Translations under genes and position numbers: made by a program
Source of the DNA: Cytophagales bacterium
Lineage (GTDB): Bacteria > Bacteroidota > Bacteroidia > Cytophagales > Cyclobacteriaceae
DNA length: 64,000 nucleotides
Direction: 5' to 3'
Assembly: GCA_017303795.1 (NCBI GenBank)
Contig: JAFLBR010000001.1
Location: 582,879 to 646,878 of the forward strand
Notes under the pieces: model-generated
Database searches by the model: none
What the model saw: only the letters and a program-made list of their open reading frames with translations
What the model was told of the DNA's origin: nothing
Shown: positions 8,445-18,158 of the stretch, piece by piece
Numbering within the stretch: position 1 is the first letter of the stretch
How the letters are laid out: the number at the start of each line of letters is the position of its first letter

Positions 8445-9950
8445 ATGAAGCCAGCCTACCTTTTACTCTTTATGTTTCAAGTTGGATACGCGCAAAGTCC
8501 GGTTGGAATTTTTGAGAACCATCAGGATATTGGCGAGCCTAAAAATGCTGGCTCAGTAATTTATAATTCCGAAAGTCAGGACTACAGCCTTACCGGCAGT
8601 GGCTACAATATTTGGTTTGGTCGCGATGAGTTTCAATATGCTTTCAGCAAAGTAACTGGCGATTTTATCGCGACCGCAAATTTTCAGTTTGTGGGTAAGG
8701 GCACCGATCAACACCGTAAAATTGGTTGGATGGTTCGCGCTTCCGCAGATGAAGATGCATCGCACGTAAGTGCCGTGGTGCATGGCGATGGACTTACAGT
8801 TTTGCAAAGGCGTTTGCTACGGGGCGCACACATGCGCGATCCAGAAGATGAAATCAGGTTTACAAAAAAACATGTTCAGATTGTTCAGGTAGAAAGAAGC
8901 GGTAGCACCTACATTATGCGCGTGGCTAACCCGGGCGAACCATTACAAGAAGTGGGTAAGTATGTGCAAGAGTTGGGTTCTGCAGTATTGGTAGGTTTAT
9001 TTATCACATCTCATAACGAGAATGTAATTGAGCAAGCAAAAGTCTGGAATTTAAGAATAGAAAAACCAGTAGCCGAAGATTACAACCCGTATCGGCAAGG
9101 TTTTATTGGTAGCAAGCTTGAGGTAATGAATGTTGAAGATGGAAAACGCAAAGTACTCCTGGAAGCTGATGGAAGATTTGAAGCCCCCAACTGGATGCCC
9201 GATGGAAAACACTTGCTGATAAATGAAGATGGAAGTTTGTTTAAAGTTGCTTTGCAAGATGCGAAGAAAGAAAAACTCAACACGGGTGCTGCCAATCGGA
9301 ATAATAACGATCATGTAATTTCATTTGATGGCAAGATGTTGGCCATCAGCCATCATCGCGATGGATTGCCCGGTGGCGGCTCTACTATTTATACATTGCC
9401 TTTAGCTGGTGGTGAACCAAAACTAATTACAGAAAAAACACCCTCATACCTGCATGGCTGGTCACCCGATGGTAAAGATCTGGTGTTTGTTGGCCAGCGC
9501 GACACAGAGTTTTACGACATCTACAAAATTCCCGCCAAGGGTGGCAAAGAAGTTAACCTTACGTTCAACAATGGTTATCATGTAGATGGTTGCGAATACT
9601 CGCCCGATGGTAAGTACATCTATTTTAATTCCAGCCAAAGCGGAACGATGCAGCTGTGGCGAATGAAACCCGATGGTTCGGGCAAAGAGCAACTTACATT
9701 CGATGAATACAACGATTGGTTTCCTCACATCTCGCCCGATGGTAAATGGATTGCCTTCATTTCATTTCCAACAACCATTAATCCTAACGATCATCCTTCG
9801 TACAAGCGGGTAATGCTTCGGTTAATGCCGGCTAACGGAGGAGTGCCACGCGTAATTGCTTACTTATATGGTGGGCAAGGGACCATTAACGTTCCATCAT
9901 GGTCGCCCGATAGTAAGTTTATTGCGTTTGTGAGTAATAGCCGAAAGTAA
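8445..9950 (+). CDS. Secreted TolB-like PD40 beta-propeller protein
   Basis: An exported protein of 501 residues from the chosen start at 8445. That start gives the clean signal peptide MKPAYLLLFMFQVGYAQS; the frame is open further upstream but unconvincing. Residues about 20-200 form a concanavalin-like, DUF1349-type domain (FSKVTGDFIATANFQFVG, KIGWMVRASAD). The rest is a WD40-like/PD40 propeller with repeated SPDGK motifs (WSPDGKDLVF, YSPDGKYIYF, ISPDGKWIAF, WSPDSKFIAF). Such proteins occur in Bacteroidota near sugar-oxidation clusters. Its own enzymatic role, if any, is unknown. It converges with cysS, with a single base between the stop codons. Confidence 0.8.
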   Translation: MKPAYLLLFMFQVGYAQSPVGIFENHQDIGEPKNAGSVIYNSESQDYSLTGSGYNIWFGRDEFQYAFSKVTGDFIATANFQFVGKGTDQHRKIGWMVRASADEDASHVSAVVHGDGLTVLQRRLLRGAHMRDPEDEIRFTKKHVQIVQVERSGSTYIMRVANPGEPLQEVGKYVQELGSAVLVGLFITSHNENVIEQAKVWNLRIEKPVAEDYNPYRQGFIGSKLEVMNVEDGKRKVLLEADGRFEAPNWMPDGKHLLINEDGSLFKVALQDAKKEKLNTGAANRNNNDHVISFDGKMLAISHHRDGLPGGGSTIYTLPLAGGEPKLITEKTPSYLHGWSPDGKDLVFVGQRDTEFYDIYKIPAKGGKEVNLTFNNGYHVDGCEYSPDGKYIYFNSSQSGTMQLWRMKPDGSGKEQLTFDEYNDWFPHISPDGKWIAFISFPTTINPNDHPSYKRVMLRLMPANGGVPRVIAYLYGGQGTINVPSWSPDSKFIAFVSNSRK

Positions 9951-9951
9951 C

Positions 9952-11454
9952 TTACTCAAACGAATAAGTCATCTCACCAGCTTTACCATCCTTAATCTGG
10001 ATGCCGAGTTTTTTCAGGTCGTCCCGGATCTTATCAGACAAAGCAAAGTTTTTGTCGGTGCGGGCTTTCTTGCGCAGGTCTATTAAAAGTTCGATGGTGC
10101 CCTTCAGGGTTTCATCGTTTTGCTCTTTCTCTTCCTGCAGGCCCAGCACTTCTTCCATAAAGCCGATATAGGTTTGCTTGAATTCCGCGAAAGCGGTTGC
10201 ATCTATGTCAGTTAGTTTAATGTTACCGGATTTCAGATCGTTAATGCGCGAAGCCATTTCAAACAACACCGCCAGAGTTTTGGCCGTGTTAAAATCATCG
10301 CTCATGTTCTGGTAACACTCGTTGCTTAACCGGGTAAACTCCGTACTGGTTGGTGAAGCATTTGAACCAGCAGATACTTCCATTTTTTTAATTAACCCAA
10401 GTGCATTTACCAGTTTTTTGAATCCCTTTTCAGCTGCTTGCAAAGCTTCATTCGAAAAATCAAGCGTGCTGGAGTAGTGCGATTGCAACATAAAAAACCG
10501 CACAGCCATCGGGCCATAACCTTTGTCTAACAGCTTATGTGTACCGGCAAACAATTCGCGCGGTAAGAAAGAGTTGCCCAACGATTTGCTCATCTTCTGC
10601 CCGTTAACGGTAAGCATGTTGGAGTGCAACCAATAATTTACGGGGCCTTTGCCGGTAGCTCCGGTGCCTTGTGCTATCTCGCATTCATGATGTGGAAATT
10701 TTAAATCCATACCGCCACCATGTATATCGAAAGTTTCGCCCAGATATTTTGTACTCATAACGGTACACTCAATGTGCCAGCCGGGGAAGCCATCGCCCCA
10801 CGGAGAAGGCCAGCGCATGATGTGATAAGGTGAAGCTTTCTTCCATAATGCAAAATCAATCTTCTCACGCTTCTCATCCTGGTTATCCAGTTCGCGACCG
10901 CTTTCCATCAGTTCTTCAATATTGCGGCCTGATAGAATTCCGTAATGATTTTCTTCGTTGTATTTGCGCACATTAAAGTAAACCGAACCATTGGATTGAT
11001 AGGCTAAGCCTTTATCAAGCAACTTTTGTGTGATGTTAATTTGTTCTACAATGTGGCCGGTAGCACTGGGTTCGATGCTGGGCGGCAGTATATTGAACTG
11101 GCGCATTACTTCGTGAAAGCCCTCGGTGTAATGCTTCACAACTTCCATTGGTTCTAATTGTTCAAGCCGCGCTTTCTTGGCGATTTTATCTTCGCCTTCA
11201 TCCGCATCGTTTTCCAGATGACCTACATCGGTAATGTTGCGCACGTAGCGAACTTTAAATCCCAGAAAACGGAAGTACCGCGATACAATATCAAATGTTA
11301 AAAAAGTACGCACATTACCCAGATGCACATCGTTATAAACGGTTGGCCCGCATACATACATCCCCACAAAACCAGGGGTAATGGGTTTGAAGATTTCTTT
11401 CTTACCGGTTAACGAATTGGTTAGGGATACAGGGTGCTGCTCAGACTGCTTCAT
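9952..11454 (-). CDS. cysS: Cysteinyl-tRNA synthetase
   Basis: A 500-residue class I aminoacyl-tRNA synthetase that charges tRNA-Cys in the cytoplasm. The HIGH-type motif is in [19 protein letters not shown] (about residues 33-51), and KMSKSLGNS (near 280) is the second class I signature. Zinc-ligand residues are visible in [14 protein letters not shown] and [10 protein letters not shown]. The C-terminal DALR and anticodon-binding region ends in [20 protein letters not shown]. Length is normal for the family. It is a single housekeeping gene, separated by 29 bases from the LacI-type regulator gene upstream on the same strand. Confidence 0.97.
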   Translation of the reverse strand: MKQSEQHPVSLTNSLTGKKEIFKPITPGFVGMYVCGPTVYNDVHLGNVRTFLTFDIVSRYFRFLGFKVRYVRNITDVGHLENDADEGEDKIAKKARLEQLEPMEVVKHYTEGFHEVMRQFNILPPSIEPSATGHIVEQINITQKLLDKGLAYQSNGSVYFNVRKYNEENHYGILSGRNIEELMESGRELDNQDEKREKIDFALWKKASPYHIMRWPSPWGDGFPGWHIECTVMSTKYLGETFDIHGGGMDLKFPHHECEIAQGTGATGKGPVNYWLHSNMLTVNGQKMSKSLGNSFLPRELFAGTHKLLDKGYGPMAVRFFMLQSHYSSTLDFSNEALQAAEKGFKKLVNALGLIKKMEVSAGSNASPTSTEFTRLSNECYQNMSDDFNTAKTLAVLFEMASRINDLKSGNIKLTDIDATAFAEFKQTYIGFMEEVLGLQEEKEQNDETLKGTIELLIDLRKKARTDKNFALSDKIRDDLKKLGIQIKDGKAGEMTYSFE

Positions 11455-11483
11455 AGATCAAAAATGCAACCGCGAAAATACGA

Positions 11484-12569
11484 TTAAAAATCGGACGCTG
11501 ATAGTTTAGGATTACCCGAATGCGATAGGTAGGTGTTAACATTTTGGGCGGTAATTACATCGAGAGGGAACAGATACCGGGCACGTGCTTCGCGTTTGAA
11601 TAACAAGTAGTTGGCCATGGTCTGAATTCCGAGTTTAGCTTGCCGCGCTGGGTTTTGGTTGATCAGGAAATCTATTTTGTTGGATTTCAATAACTCGATA
11701 TTTGGAGGGATTAAATCATAGCCAACAATTCTGATTTTTGGATTTTGATTTTTAAAGGCAGTGGCGATCAAATATGCTTTCGAAGTACTTACCGCTATTC
11801 CGGCAAGATCAGTTTGATTAACTAACTCAGTTAGTTGTTTATCAAACGCGGCATTTGTAGGTGGCCCCAGCGTTGCAGAAGTAGCTGAGAACGAATTAGT
11901 ATGCTTAAGGTAGTTCATAAACCCTTTCTCTTTCTCTTTTAAGTGAACCGAGTTGGGGACATCTTCATCAATGTGAAGAAAGATGAACTTACTATGTTGT
12001 GGTTGACCAATTGAAACAAGTTCTGCAGCCAGAACTCCGCTTTGCTCAAGATCCTGGCCTATAAAGCTGAGCGCATTGGCTTCTACTATTGGTGTATTAA
12101 ATAAGACAAAGGGAATGTTTGCCTCCTTCAGACTTTTGAAAAATGGAATGGATGCAAAGTAGAATAGGGGAGCAACCAATACACCATCTGGTTTGCTATG
12201 ATAAATTTCCAGCGCAGCACGCTGAAAGTCGTGGTTGTCATGCAGATCGTAATAGATGGTTTTAACATCAACATCAATGCTGAATTGCGCAAGTTGTTTT
12301 AGTCCAGCCTTCAAGCCAACTTCAGATTGTTTCCAATATGGATCTGATTCAGGGTATGGAATTAACACTCCTATTCGGTGTTGTTTAGAAATTCCTAAGG
12401 TCCTTGCTATAAGATTAGGTGAGTAATTGATCTTTTTTAAGACTTCATTAACCTTTTCGGCTGCTGAATGCGAAACTTTTCCCCGCTTGTGCAATACACG
12501 GTCAACAGTTCCTTCCGAAACTCCAGCCATGAGGGCAATATCTTTTATCCTGATTCGGTCTTGAGGCAT
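11484..12569 (-). CDS. LacI-family transcriptional regulator
   Basis: A LacI/PurR-type repressor of 361 residues from the start at 12569, which gives the canonical N-terminus MPQDRIRIKDIALMAGVSEG with helix-turn-helix TVDRVLHKRGKVS. The frame is open 25 codons further upstream, but that extension is not family-like. The rest is a periplasmic-binding-protein-like sensor domain (RIGVLIPYPESDPYWKQSEVG, DGVLVAPLFY). The ABC-sugar-binding style of this domain points to a sugar or sugar derivative as ligand. It is divergent from the susC-susD operon, so control of that operon is the natural inference. Candidate operator palindromes lie in the 277-base spacer. Confidence 0.9.
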   Translation of the reverse strand: MPQDRIRIKDIALMAGVSEGTVDRVLHKRGKVSHSAAEKVNEVLKKINYSPNLIARTLGISKQHRIGVLIPYPESDPYWKQSEVGLKAGLKQLAQFSIDVDVKTIYYDLHDNHDFQRAALEIYHSKPDGVLVAPLFYFASIPFFKSLKEANIPFVLFNTPIVEANALSFIGQDLEQSGVLAAELVSIGQPQHSKFIFLHIDEDVPNSVHLKEKEKGFMNYLKHTNSFSATSATLGPPTNAAFDKQLTELVNQTDLAGIAVSTSKAYLIATAFKNQNPKIRIVGYDLIPPNIELLKSNKIDFLINQNPARQAKLGIQTMANYLLFKREARARYLFPLDVITAQNVNTYLSHSGNPKLSASDF

Positions 12570-12846
12570 AGTACTGCGTAAATATAACAGATTGAAATTG
12601 CCCTGTTTTTGTTGGTGTGTGCGGACACACAAATAAGACCGCAAATGGTCGTTAGGACAATATCCCAGGTCTAATTTTTAAAAAAAATTGAGACAACAAA
12701 CGAAACCGCAATCGTTTTCGTAAAAAAAAAATTGATTATTTAATCTACTGTTTGACAAAACTTTAAATTTGATAAAGAACATTGTTCCGAATAATATTTC
12801 GGACAAGTGTTTTGAAACAAACAAAAAACCCTAAACAAATTAAATC
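12570..12846 (+). promoter_or_regulatory. Divergent regulatory region of the SusC/SusD operon
   Basis: TAAATTTG at 12764-12771 matches the Bacteroidota -7 consensus TAnnTTTG exactly, but no -33 box lies at the right distance. Two operator candidates are visible: CGAAACCGCAATCGTTTTCG at 12701-12720, an imperfect dyad with LacI-like CG steps, and TCCGAA-TAATAT-TTCGGA at 12786-12803, a perfect 6-bp dyad that extends imperfectly to TTGT...ACAA and would lie in the leader. No ribosome-binding motif is seen, as is usual in this phylum. Confidence 0.45.
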
Positions 12847-15800
12847 ATGATGAGAAATCTTTACAGGAAACTCTCGCTTACGATGTGTTTTCTGCTAACG
12901 ATTGCAGCGGTTATGGCTCAGGAAAGAACCGTATCCGGCAGCGTTACAGACGAAACGGGCAGCACAATGCCTGGTGTTAACATCCTTCTAAAAGGTACTT
13001 CATCGGGTACTGTAACAGATGGAGATGGTAATTTCAAAATTTCTATTCCAAATGATCAGGCAGTGCTCGTAATCTCTTTTGTTGGCTATGCCACGTCAGA
13101 GGTTGTTGTTGGCTCACGGTCAGTTGTGAATATCCAGCTCACGTCAGATGTTCAAACACTGACCGAACTTGTTGTAACAGGGTACTCTGTTGACAAGAGA
13201 CGCGAATTGACTGGTTCTGTTTCTACCGTTAAGGCCAAAGAACTTACTATTGCGCCAACGGGTAACGTTGAACAAATGTTACAAGGCCGTGTGGCCGGTG
13301 TTACGGTTATTACGAATGGTCAGCCCGGAACAACTAGCCAGATCCGCGTAAGAGGATTTGGTGCGTTTGGTGGAAACAATCCTCTTTATGTAGTAGATGG
13401 TGTTCCTACCGAAAATGTGGGGTTTATAAATCCTGATGATATTGAAAGCGTAACGGTACTTAAAGATGCTGCTGCTGCCTCAATCTATGGAGCTCGTGCT
13501 GCCAGTGGTGTTATTATCTATACCACGAAGAAAGGAGTTAAAGGTGGCGGTAGAAAAATCAATGTTACCTATGATCAAATGTTTGGGGTTACTAACCCTG
13601 GAAAAGGTTTAGAAATGTTAAACCCAACAGATTTTGCAGAATGGACATGGAACGCCATAAGAAATACTGAAGATGCCAACGCGAGAGGGGCAGGTCGTCC
13701 GGTTGATTATGACTCCTCTTTCCAACAATTTAATCATCCACAATTCGGAGGGGGGCTAACCCCTGTAATTCCGGATTATTTACGTGTTGGAGGACAAAAC
13801 GGAGCAGCCATTTCAGGTCCAGTTGATTTGCAAGCTCAGCGCCTATTGTATAATGTGGATCCTCGCTTGGGTCCTATTTACAATGTAATAGCAGCTAACA
13901 AGGAGGGTACCGATTGGTACGCAGCAATAACCAGAAATGCACCCGTTATTAGACAAACACTTGGAATCAGTGGCGGTAACGAATCGCATCGGTTCTATGT
14001 TGGTTTAAGTGGTCAGGATCAGAAAGGTATTCTTTTAAATCAATCATTTAAACGATATGCCGTTAGAGCAAATGCGGAATTTGACATCAAAAAAACTTTC
14101 CGCGTCGGAATGAATTCTCAGTTTACCTATAACCAGACGTTAGGCCTTATTGGTGATGGTGGAGGTATTGGTAGTGCTGATGATGAAAATGATATCCTAT
14201 CCGCTTTCCGGATGCCCACTATTATTCCAGTTTACAATGTTTTTGGGGGATATGCTGGAACCGCTGCCGGTGGATTTAACAATCCACGAAATCCTGTTGC
14301 TACACGCGATGGTATGAAGAACGACCGAAGCTTTAATGCCGGAGGATTCGGAAATGTGTACGCTGAGTTGGATGTAATTCCTGGACTTACCTTTAGGACC
14401 AGCGTTGGTGGAAGTTACTCAAGTTACAATTTTCGCTCATATGGAAGGTGGCAGTATGAAAACTCAGAAAACAATTCCGCTTTTTCATTCAGTCAGGGAA
14501 ATGGCTATAACTTTGGTTGGACTTTCACAAACACGGCCAACTTCAAAAAGACCTTCGATATCCATAATTTAGATGTCTTAGTAGGACAAGAGGCTCTTAA
14601 CACAGGTGCCGGATGGGATATGAGTGCTTCGGGATTAAATCCATTTTCATGGGATCCTAACTTTGTTAACCTATCACAAACCATTACTCCCCGTACGGCT
14701 AATAGTTCGCAATATTTGGGCGTTAACTTCTACTCTCTATTTGGTAGAGTTAATTACAGTTTAAAGGAGAAATACATTCTTAGTGCCGTGGTAAGACGGG
14801 ACGGATCGAGTCGTTTTGGGGCAAATAATCGATTTGGTGTTTTTCCTGCCGTTTCAGTTGCCTGGAGAATTTCTGATGAGGCATTCATGGATGCAGTTCC
14901 GTTTGTAAGCGACTTGAAGATTCGTGGCGGATACGGTGCAATGGGTAACTCCAATAACGTTGCTCCTGCCAATCAATATTTCTTATACGGTGGATCCGTG
15001 GGCGCATCATCTTACGATATAGGGGGAGCAAACACCTCAGCCACCCAAGGTTTTTACAGAACCCGCGTGGGTAATGTGGATGCTAAGTGGGAAACCAGTG
15101 TAACAAAAAATATTGGTTTTGATGGCAATCTTTTTGATGGTCGATTAGATGTAATAGTTGATTTCTGGGAAAAGGATACTAAAGATTTGTTACTCCAAGT
15201 TCCTATTGTGGCTCAGGCTGGTGTTAATGCAGAGGCTCCTTCTCGAAACGTGGCGCGAATGCTTAACCGTGGTTTGGATATTGCCATAACTGGTAAGGGT
15301 AAAATAAGCGGAGATCTGACTTACGAAGCCACTCTTAATGGAAGCTTTCTTAAGAATGAGATTACACAAGTGGCTCCTGGCTTAACTTATATCACAACCA
15401 TTAACCCGGGATACCGGGGCATTAATCCGATAAGAAATGGAATAGGTCAACCCATATCTTCGTTCTTTGGATACAAGGTTCAAGGTATTTTCCAAACTCA
15501 GGAAGAAGTTAACTCATCCCCAAGTCAGGATGGAAAGGGTATTGGTCGTTTCCGGTTCGAGGACATTAACAATGACGGAACAATTAATGGCGAGGATAGG
15601 ACATTCTTGGGAAGTCCTGTTCCAAAGTTTACCGGTGGATTTAACTTTGTTCTGCGTTATAAAAATTTCGATCTTGAGGCCTATACTTATTTGTCTTTAG
15701 GTAATAAGATATTTAACGTGTCGAAATGGTTCACTGATTTTTACCCTTCATTTCAAGGTGCCGCCATAAGTGCAAGAGTAAAAGATTCATGGACACCAAA

Positions 15801-16125
15801 TAATCGCGATGCCTCTACTCCGATTTTTGAAAGTGCCTCCAATTTTAGTACAAATCAACAAGCAAATTCGTTCTATGTTGAAGATGGAAGCTACTTACGC
15901 ATGCAAAACTTGACTTTGGGTTATAATATGCCAATATCTGTGCTGGATAAACTCAAATTAACTCGCGTGCGGATATTCTTATCTACTAACAACTTGTTTA
16001 CAATTACCAAGTACAGTGGTCTTGATCCTTCCGTTGGTGGTGCAGCAGATACCAGTTTTGGTATTGATGTAGGAAATTATCCTATCACAAGAAGTATAAC
16101 TGGTGGATTTAACATTGGTTTCTAA
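12847..16125 (+). CDS. SusC/RagA-family TonB-linked outer-membrane protein
   Basis: A 1,092-residue TonB-dependent transporter. It has a signal peptide (MMRNLYRKLSLTMCFLLTIA, cleaved after VMAQ). A carboxypeptidase-regulatory-like domain spans about residues 27-105 (VSGSVTDETGSTMPGVNILL, ISFVGYAT). The plug domain, about 115-230, carries the SusC signature LQGRVAGVTV and VRGFGAFGGNNPLYVVDGVP. The 22-strand barrel ends in SITGGFNIGF. With SusD (11 bases downstream) it would import an oligosaccharide or other bulky nutrient. The substrate is unknown; no glycoside hydrolase is in the operon, but a Gfo/Idh/MocA oxidoreductase is, which suggests an oxidised or unusual sugar. Confidence 0.95.
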   Translation: MMRNLYRKLSLTMCFLLTIAAVMAQERTVSGSVTDETGSTMPGVNILLKGTSSGTVTDGDGNFKISIPNDQAVLVISFVGYATSEVVVGSRSVVNIQLTSDVQTLTELVVTGYSVDKRRELTGSVSTVKAKELTIAPTGNVEQMLQGRVAGVTVITNGQPGTTSQIRVRGFGAFGGNNPLYVVDGVPTENVGFINPDDIESVTVLKDAAAASIYGARAASGVIIYTTKKGVKGGGRKINVTYDQMFGVTNPGKGLEMLNPTDFAEWTWNAIRNTEDANARGAGRPVDYDSSFQQFNHPQFGGGLTPVIPDYLRVGGQNGAAISGPVDLQAQRLLYNVDPRLGPIYNVIAANKEGTDWYAAITRNAPVIRQTLGISGGNESHRFYVGLSGQDQKGILLNQSFKRYAVRANAEFDIKKTFRVGMNSQFTYNQTLGLIGDGGGIGSADDENDILSAFRMPTIIPVYNVFGGYAGTAAGGFNNPRNPVATRDGMKNDRSFNAGGFGNVYAELDVIPGLTFRTSVGGSYSSYNFRSYGRWQYENSENNSAFSFSQGNGYNFGWTFTNTANFKKTFDIHNLDVLVGQEALNTGAGWDMSASGLNPFSWDPNFVNLSQTITPRTANSSQYLGVNFYSLFGRVNYSLKEKYILSAVVRRDGSSRFGANNRFGVFPAVSVAWRISDEAFMDAVPFVSDLKIRGGYGAMGNSNNVAPANQYFLYGGSVGASSYDIGGANTSATQGFYRTRVGNVDAKWETSVTKNIGFDGNLFDGRLDVIVDFWEKDTKDLLLQVPIVAQAGVNAEAPSRNVARMLNRGLDIAITGKGKISGDLTYEATLNGSFLKNEITQVAPGLTYITTINPGYRGINPIRNGIGQPISSFFGYKVQGIFQTQEEVNSSPSQDGKGIGRFRFEDINNDGTINGEDRTFLGSPVPKFTGGFNFVLRYKNFDLEAYTYLSLGNKIFNVSKWFTDFYPSFQGAAISARVKDSWTPNNRDASTPIFESASNFSTNQQANSFYVEDGSYLRMQNLTLGYNMPISVLDKLKLTRVRIFLSTNNLFTITKYSGLDPSVGGAADTSFGIDVGNYPITRSITGGFNIGF

Positions 16126-16136
16126 ACACATTATCT

Positions 16137-18092
16137 ATGAATTTAATCAAGAATATTAAAAACAGGACTAAAAGAGGAATTGCACTTTCTTTGGTGCTTT
16201 GCCTGGCTATTGTTTATTCCTGCGATGACAGCTTTTTAGATGTTCCGGCCACAGGTGCGCTTGATCTTAACCTTTTGGCTACTGGTCCGGGAATGGAATC
16301 TGCTTTGATTGCGGCTTATGCGCAGGTAAATGGTCGTGCAAACCGTATGGCCAGCCCTTCTAATTGGGTTTGGGGTAGCATCCGTGGTGGTGATGCTAAC
16401 AAAGGTACTGACCCTGGTGATTTTTCAGACATCAATCCAATACAACGGTATGAAGCCATACCATCGCAAGGGGTTATTAATGATCTTTATACGGGGGCAT
16501 ATGAGGGTGTAGCAAGAGCTAATGCAGTATTAAAGTTAGCGAATGCGGCACCGGCTGAAACTAGTGCTCAGCAAGCTCAGATCTTACAAATCCGCGCTCA
16601 GTCCAGATTTCTGCGCGGACATTTTTATTTCCAACTTAAGCGCGCATTTGGCAATACTCCTTATGCCGATGAAACAATTGATGTAGAAGGAGCAGGTTTA
16701 GCACCTGGTATTGAGTTAATCAAAAATGACCAGGATCTATGGCCTAAAATTGAAGCAGATTTTCAGTTTGCCTATGATAACCTTCCGGTTACTCAATCTC
16801 AAGTTGGAAGAGTAAATAAATGGGCGGCAGGGGCTTACCTTGCTAAGGTTTACATGTACCAAGGCAAGTTTGCACAAGCCAAGGCATTGTTTGATTTAAT
16901 GATTAACCTTGATGGAACTGGAAAAGTTGTAACTTCCAATAATAAGACATGGGGCTTGGTACCCTCTTACGCTGATGTTTTTAAGGCATCTAATGACAAC
17001 AATGAAGAATCTATTTGGGCGTATCAAGCGGCTGCGAATACAGGTAGTGTAAATAATGCTAATCCAGAGTTTGACTTAAACTTTCCCTACAATACAGGAC
17101 CTAACGGCCCAGGTAATTGTTGTGGTTTTTTCCAACCTAGTTTTGAACTTGCCAGTTCTTTTAGAACAGATGGCAGCGGATTGCCTCTACTGAACGGTTC
17201 TTATAAAACCGCTGGCCAAGAATTATTATCTGATATGGGAGTTGAGGGTACATCAGCATGGGACGATGAAGCAGAATATAAAAAAGATGGTTTCGTAACC
17301 CGTATTGACCCTGCTAAACCAAAACAAGAGCGGGTGTATAAAGCGTTGTCCGATAACTCAGGGGAAGATCCATTGACAGAACCAACAATATGGCAATTGG
17401 TTTGGGTTGAGTCAACCAATTCCTCATTCGCAGATTTATCGTTTGACCCTAGATTGGATCATTCAATTGGTAGAAGAGGAATTCCCTATCTCGATTGGAT
17501 TGATTTTCCAGGTAAACCATGGATTAGAAATCAGCCTAATGGCGGGCCGTATGCTCCTAAAAAGTATATTTACTATAAATCAGATCAAGGATCTTTACAA
17601 GACAATAGTTCTTGGACTCCAGGTTACACTGCAATCAACTATACGATTATCCGATACGCTGATGTTTTATTGATGGCTGCAGAAGCTGAAATTGAAGCAG
17701 GAGATCCGGCCATAGCTAAGGTGTATGTAAATGCTGTAAGGGCTCGTGCAGCAAATTCAATTCTTCGTGAAGGTGGCGTTCCAGTAGCTAACTATATAAT
17801 AAATCAATATCCAGCCGGAGATACCTGGGCTAAAGATGATGCGACCCGTGAAAAAGTTCGCTTTGAACGTAAATTAGAACTATCGGGTGAAGGACATAGA
17901 TTCTTTGACTTGGTGCGTTGGGGTGTAGCTGCACCAACCCTTACAGCTTATTTGGCATACGAATCAGTAAAATTGCCAAATGCTTTGAGTGGTTCAGTTT
18001 TTAATGCAAATAAAGATGAGCTATTGCCAATACCTCAGGCACAAATTGATTTAGTCGGACCGAATATTCTTCAACAAAACCCTGGGTTTTAA
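16137..18092 (+). CDS. SusD/RagB-family nutrient-binding outer-membrane lipoprotein
   Basis: A 651-residue lipoprotein (lipobox IVYSC, Cys29) that sits as a lid on the SusC barrel. Recognisable SusD features are the N-terminal SFLDVPATGAL, the TPR-like helices (ILQIRAQSRFLRGHFYFQLKRAFGNTPY near 145-172) and the C-terminal ERKLELSGEGHRFFDLVRWG segment. It is somewhat longer than most SusD proteins, with insertions in the middle (around the double Cys of GNCCGFFQP). It is cotranscribed with susC, and a strong terminator follows 24 bases after its stop. Confidence 0.95.
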   Translation: MNLIKNIKNRTKRGIALSLVLCLAIVYSCDDSFLDVPATGALDLNLLATGPGMESALIAAYAQVNGRANRMASPSNWVWGSIRGGDANKGTDPGDFSDINPIQRYEAIPSQGVINDLYTGAYEGVARANAVLKLANAAPAETSAQQAQILQIRAQSRFLRGHFYFQLKRAFGNTPYADETIDVEGAGLAPGIELIKNDQDLWPKIEADFQFAYDNLPVTQSQVGRVNKWAAGAYLAKVYMYQGKFAQAKALFDLMINLDGTGKVVTSNNKTWGLVPSYADVFKASNDNNEESIWAYQAAANTGSVNNANPEFDLNFPYNTGPNGPGNCCGFFQPSFELASSFRTDGSGLPLLNGSYKTAGQELLSDMGVEGTSAWDDEAEYKKDGFVTRIDPAKPKQERVYKALSDNSGEDPLTEPTIWQLVWVESTNSSFADLSFDPRLDHSIGRRGIPYLDWIDFPGKPWIRNQPNGGPYAPKKYIYYKSDQGSLQDNSSWTPGYTAINYTIIRYADVLLMAAEAEIEAGDPAIAKVYVNAVRARAANSILREGGVPVANYIINQYPAGDTWAKDDATREKVRFERKLELSGEGHRFFDLVRWGVAAPTLTAYLAYESVKLPNALSGSVFNANKDELLPIPQAQIDLVGPNILQQNPGF

Positions 18093-18116
18093 TTATTGAA
18101 AAATTCGGATTTAAAA

Positions 18117-18147
18117 CAAGGCCAATTTAAATTGGCCTTGTTTTTTT
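18117..18147 (+). terminator. Terminator after susD, inside the gene cluster
   Basis: CAAGGCCAATTT and AAATTGGCCTTG abut as a perfect 24-bp palindrome, followed by seven Ts. It lies between susD and the FG-GAP gene 12 bases further on. It may set SusCD expression above that of the two downstream genes by partial read-through, or those genes have their own promoter. Confidence 0.85.
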
Positions 18148-18158
18148 ATTTTTAACCT

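Noticed and set aside
8090-8446. 118-residue minus-strand frame overlapping yidD
   Set aside because: yidD in another frame has the full family signature; this frame has none.
12570-12644. 25-codon N-terminal extension of the LacI-type regulator
   Set aside because: Family members start a few residues before the helix-turn-helix; the extension would occupy the divergent promoter region.
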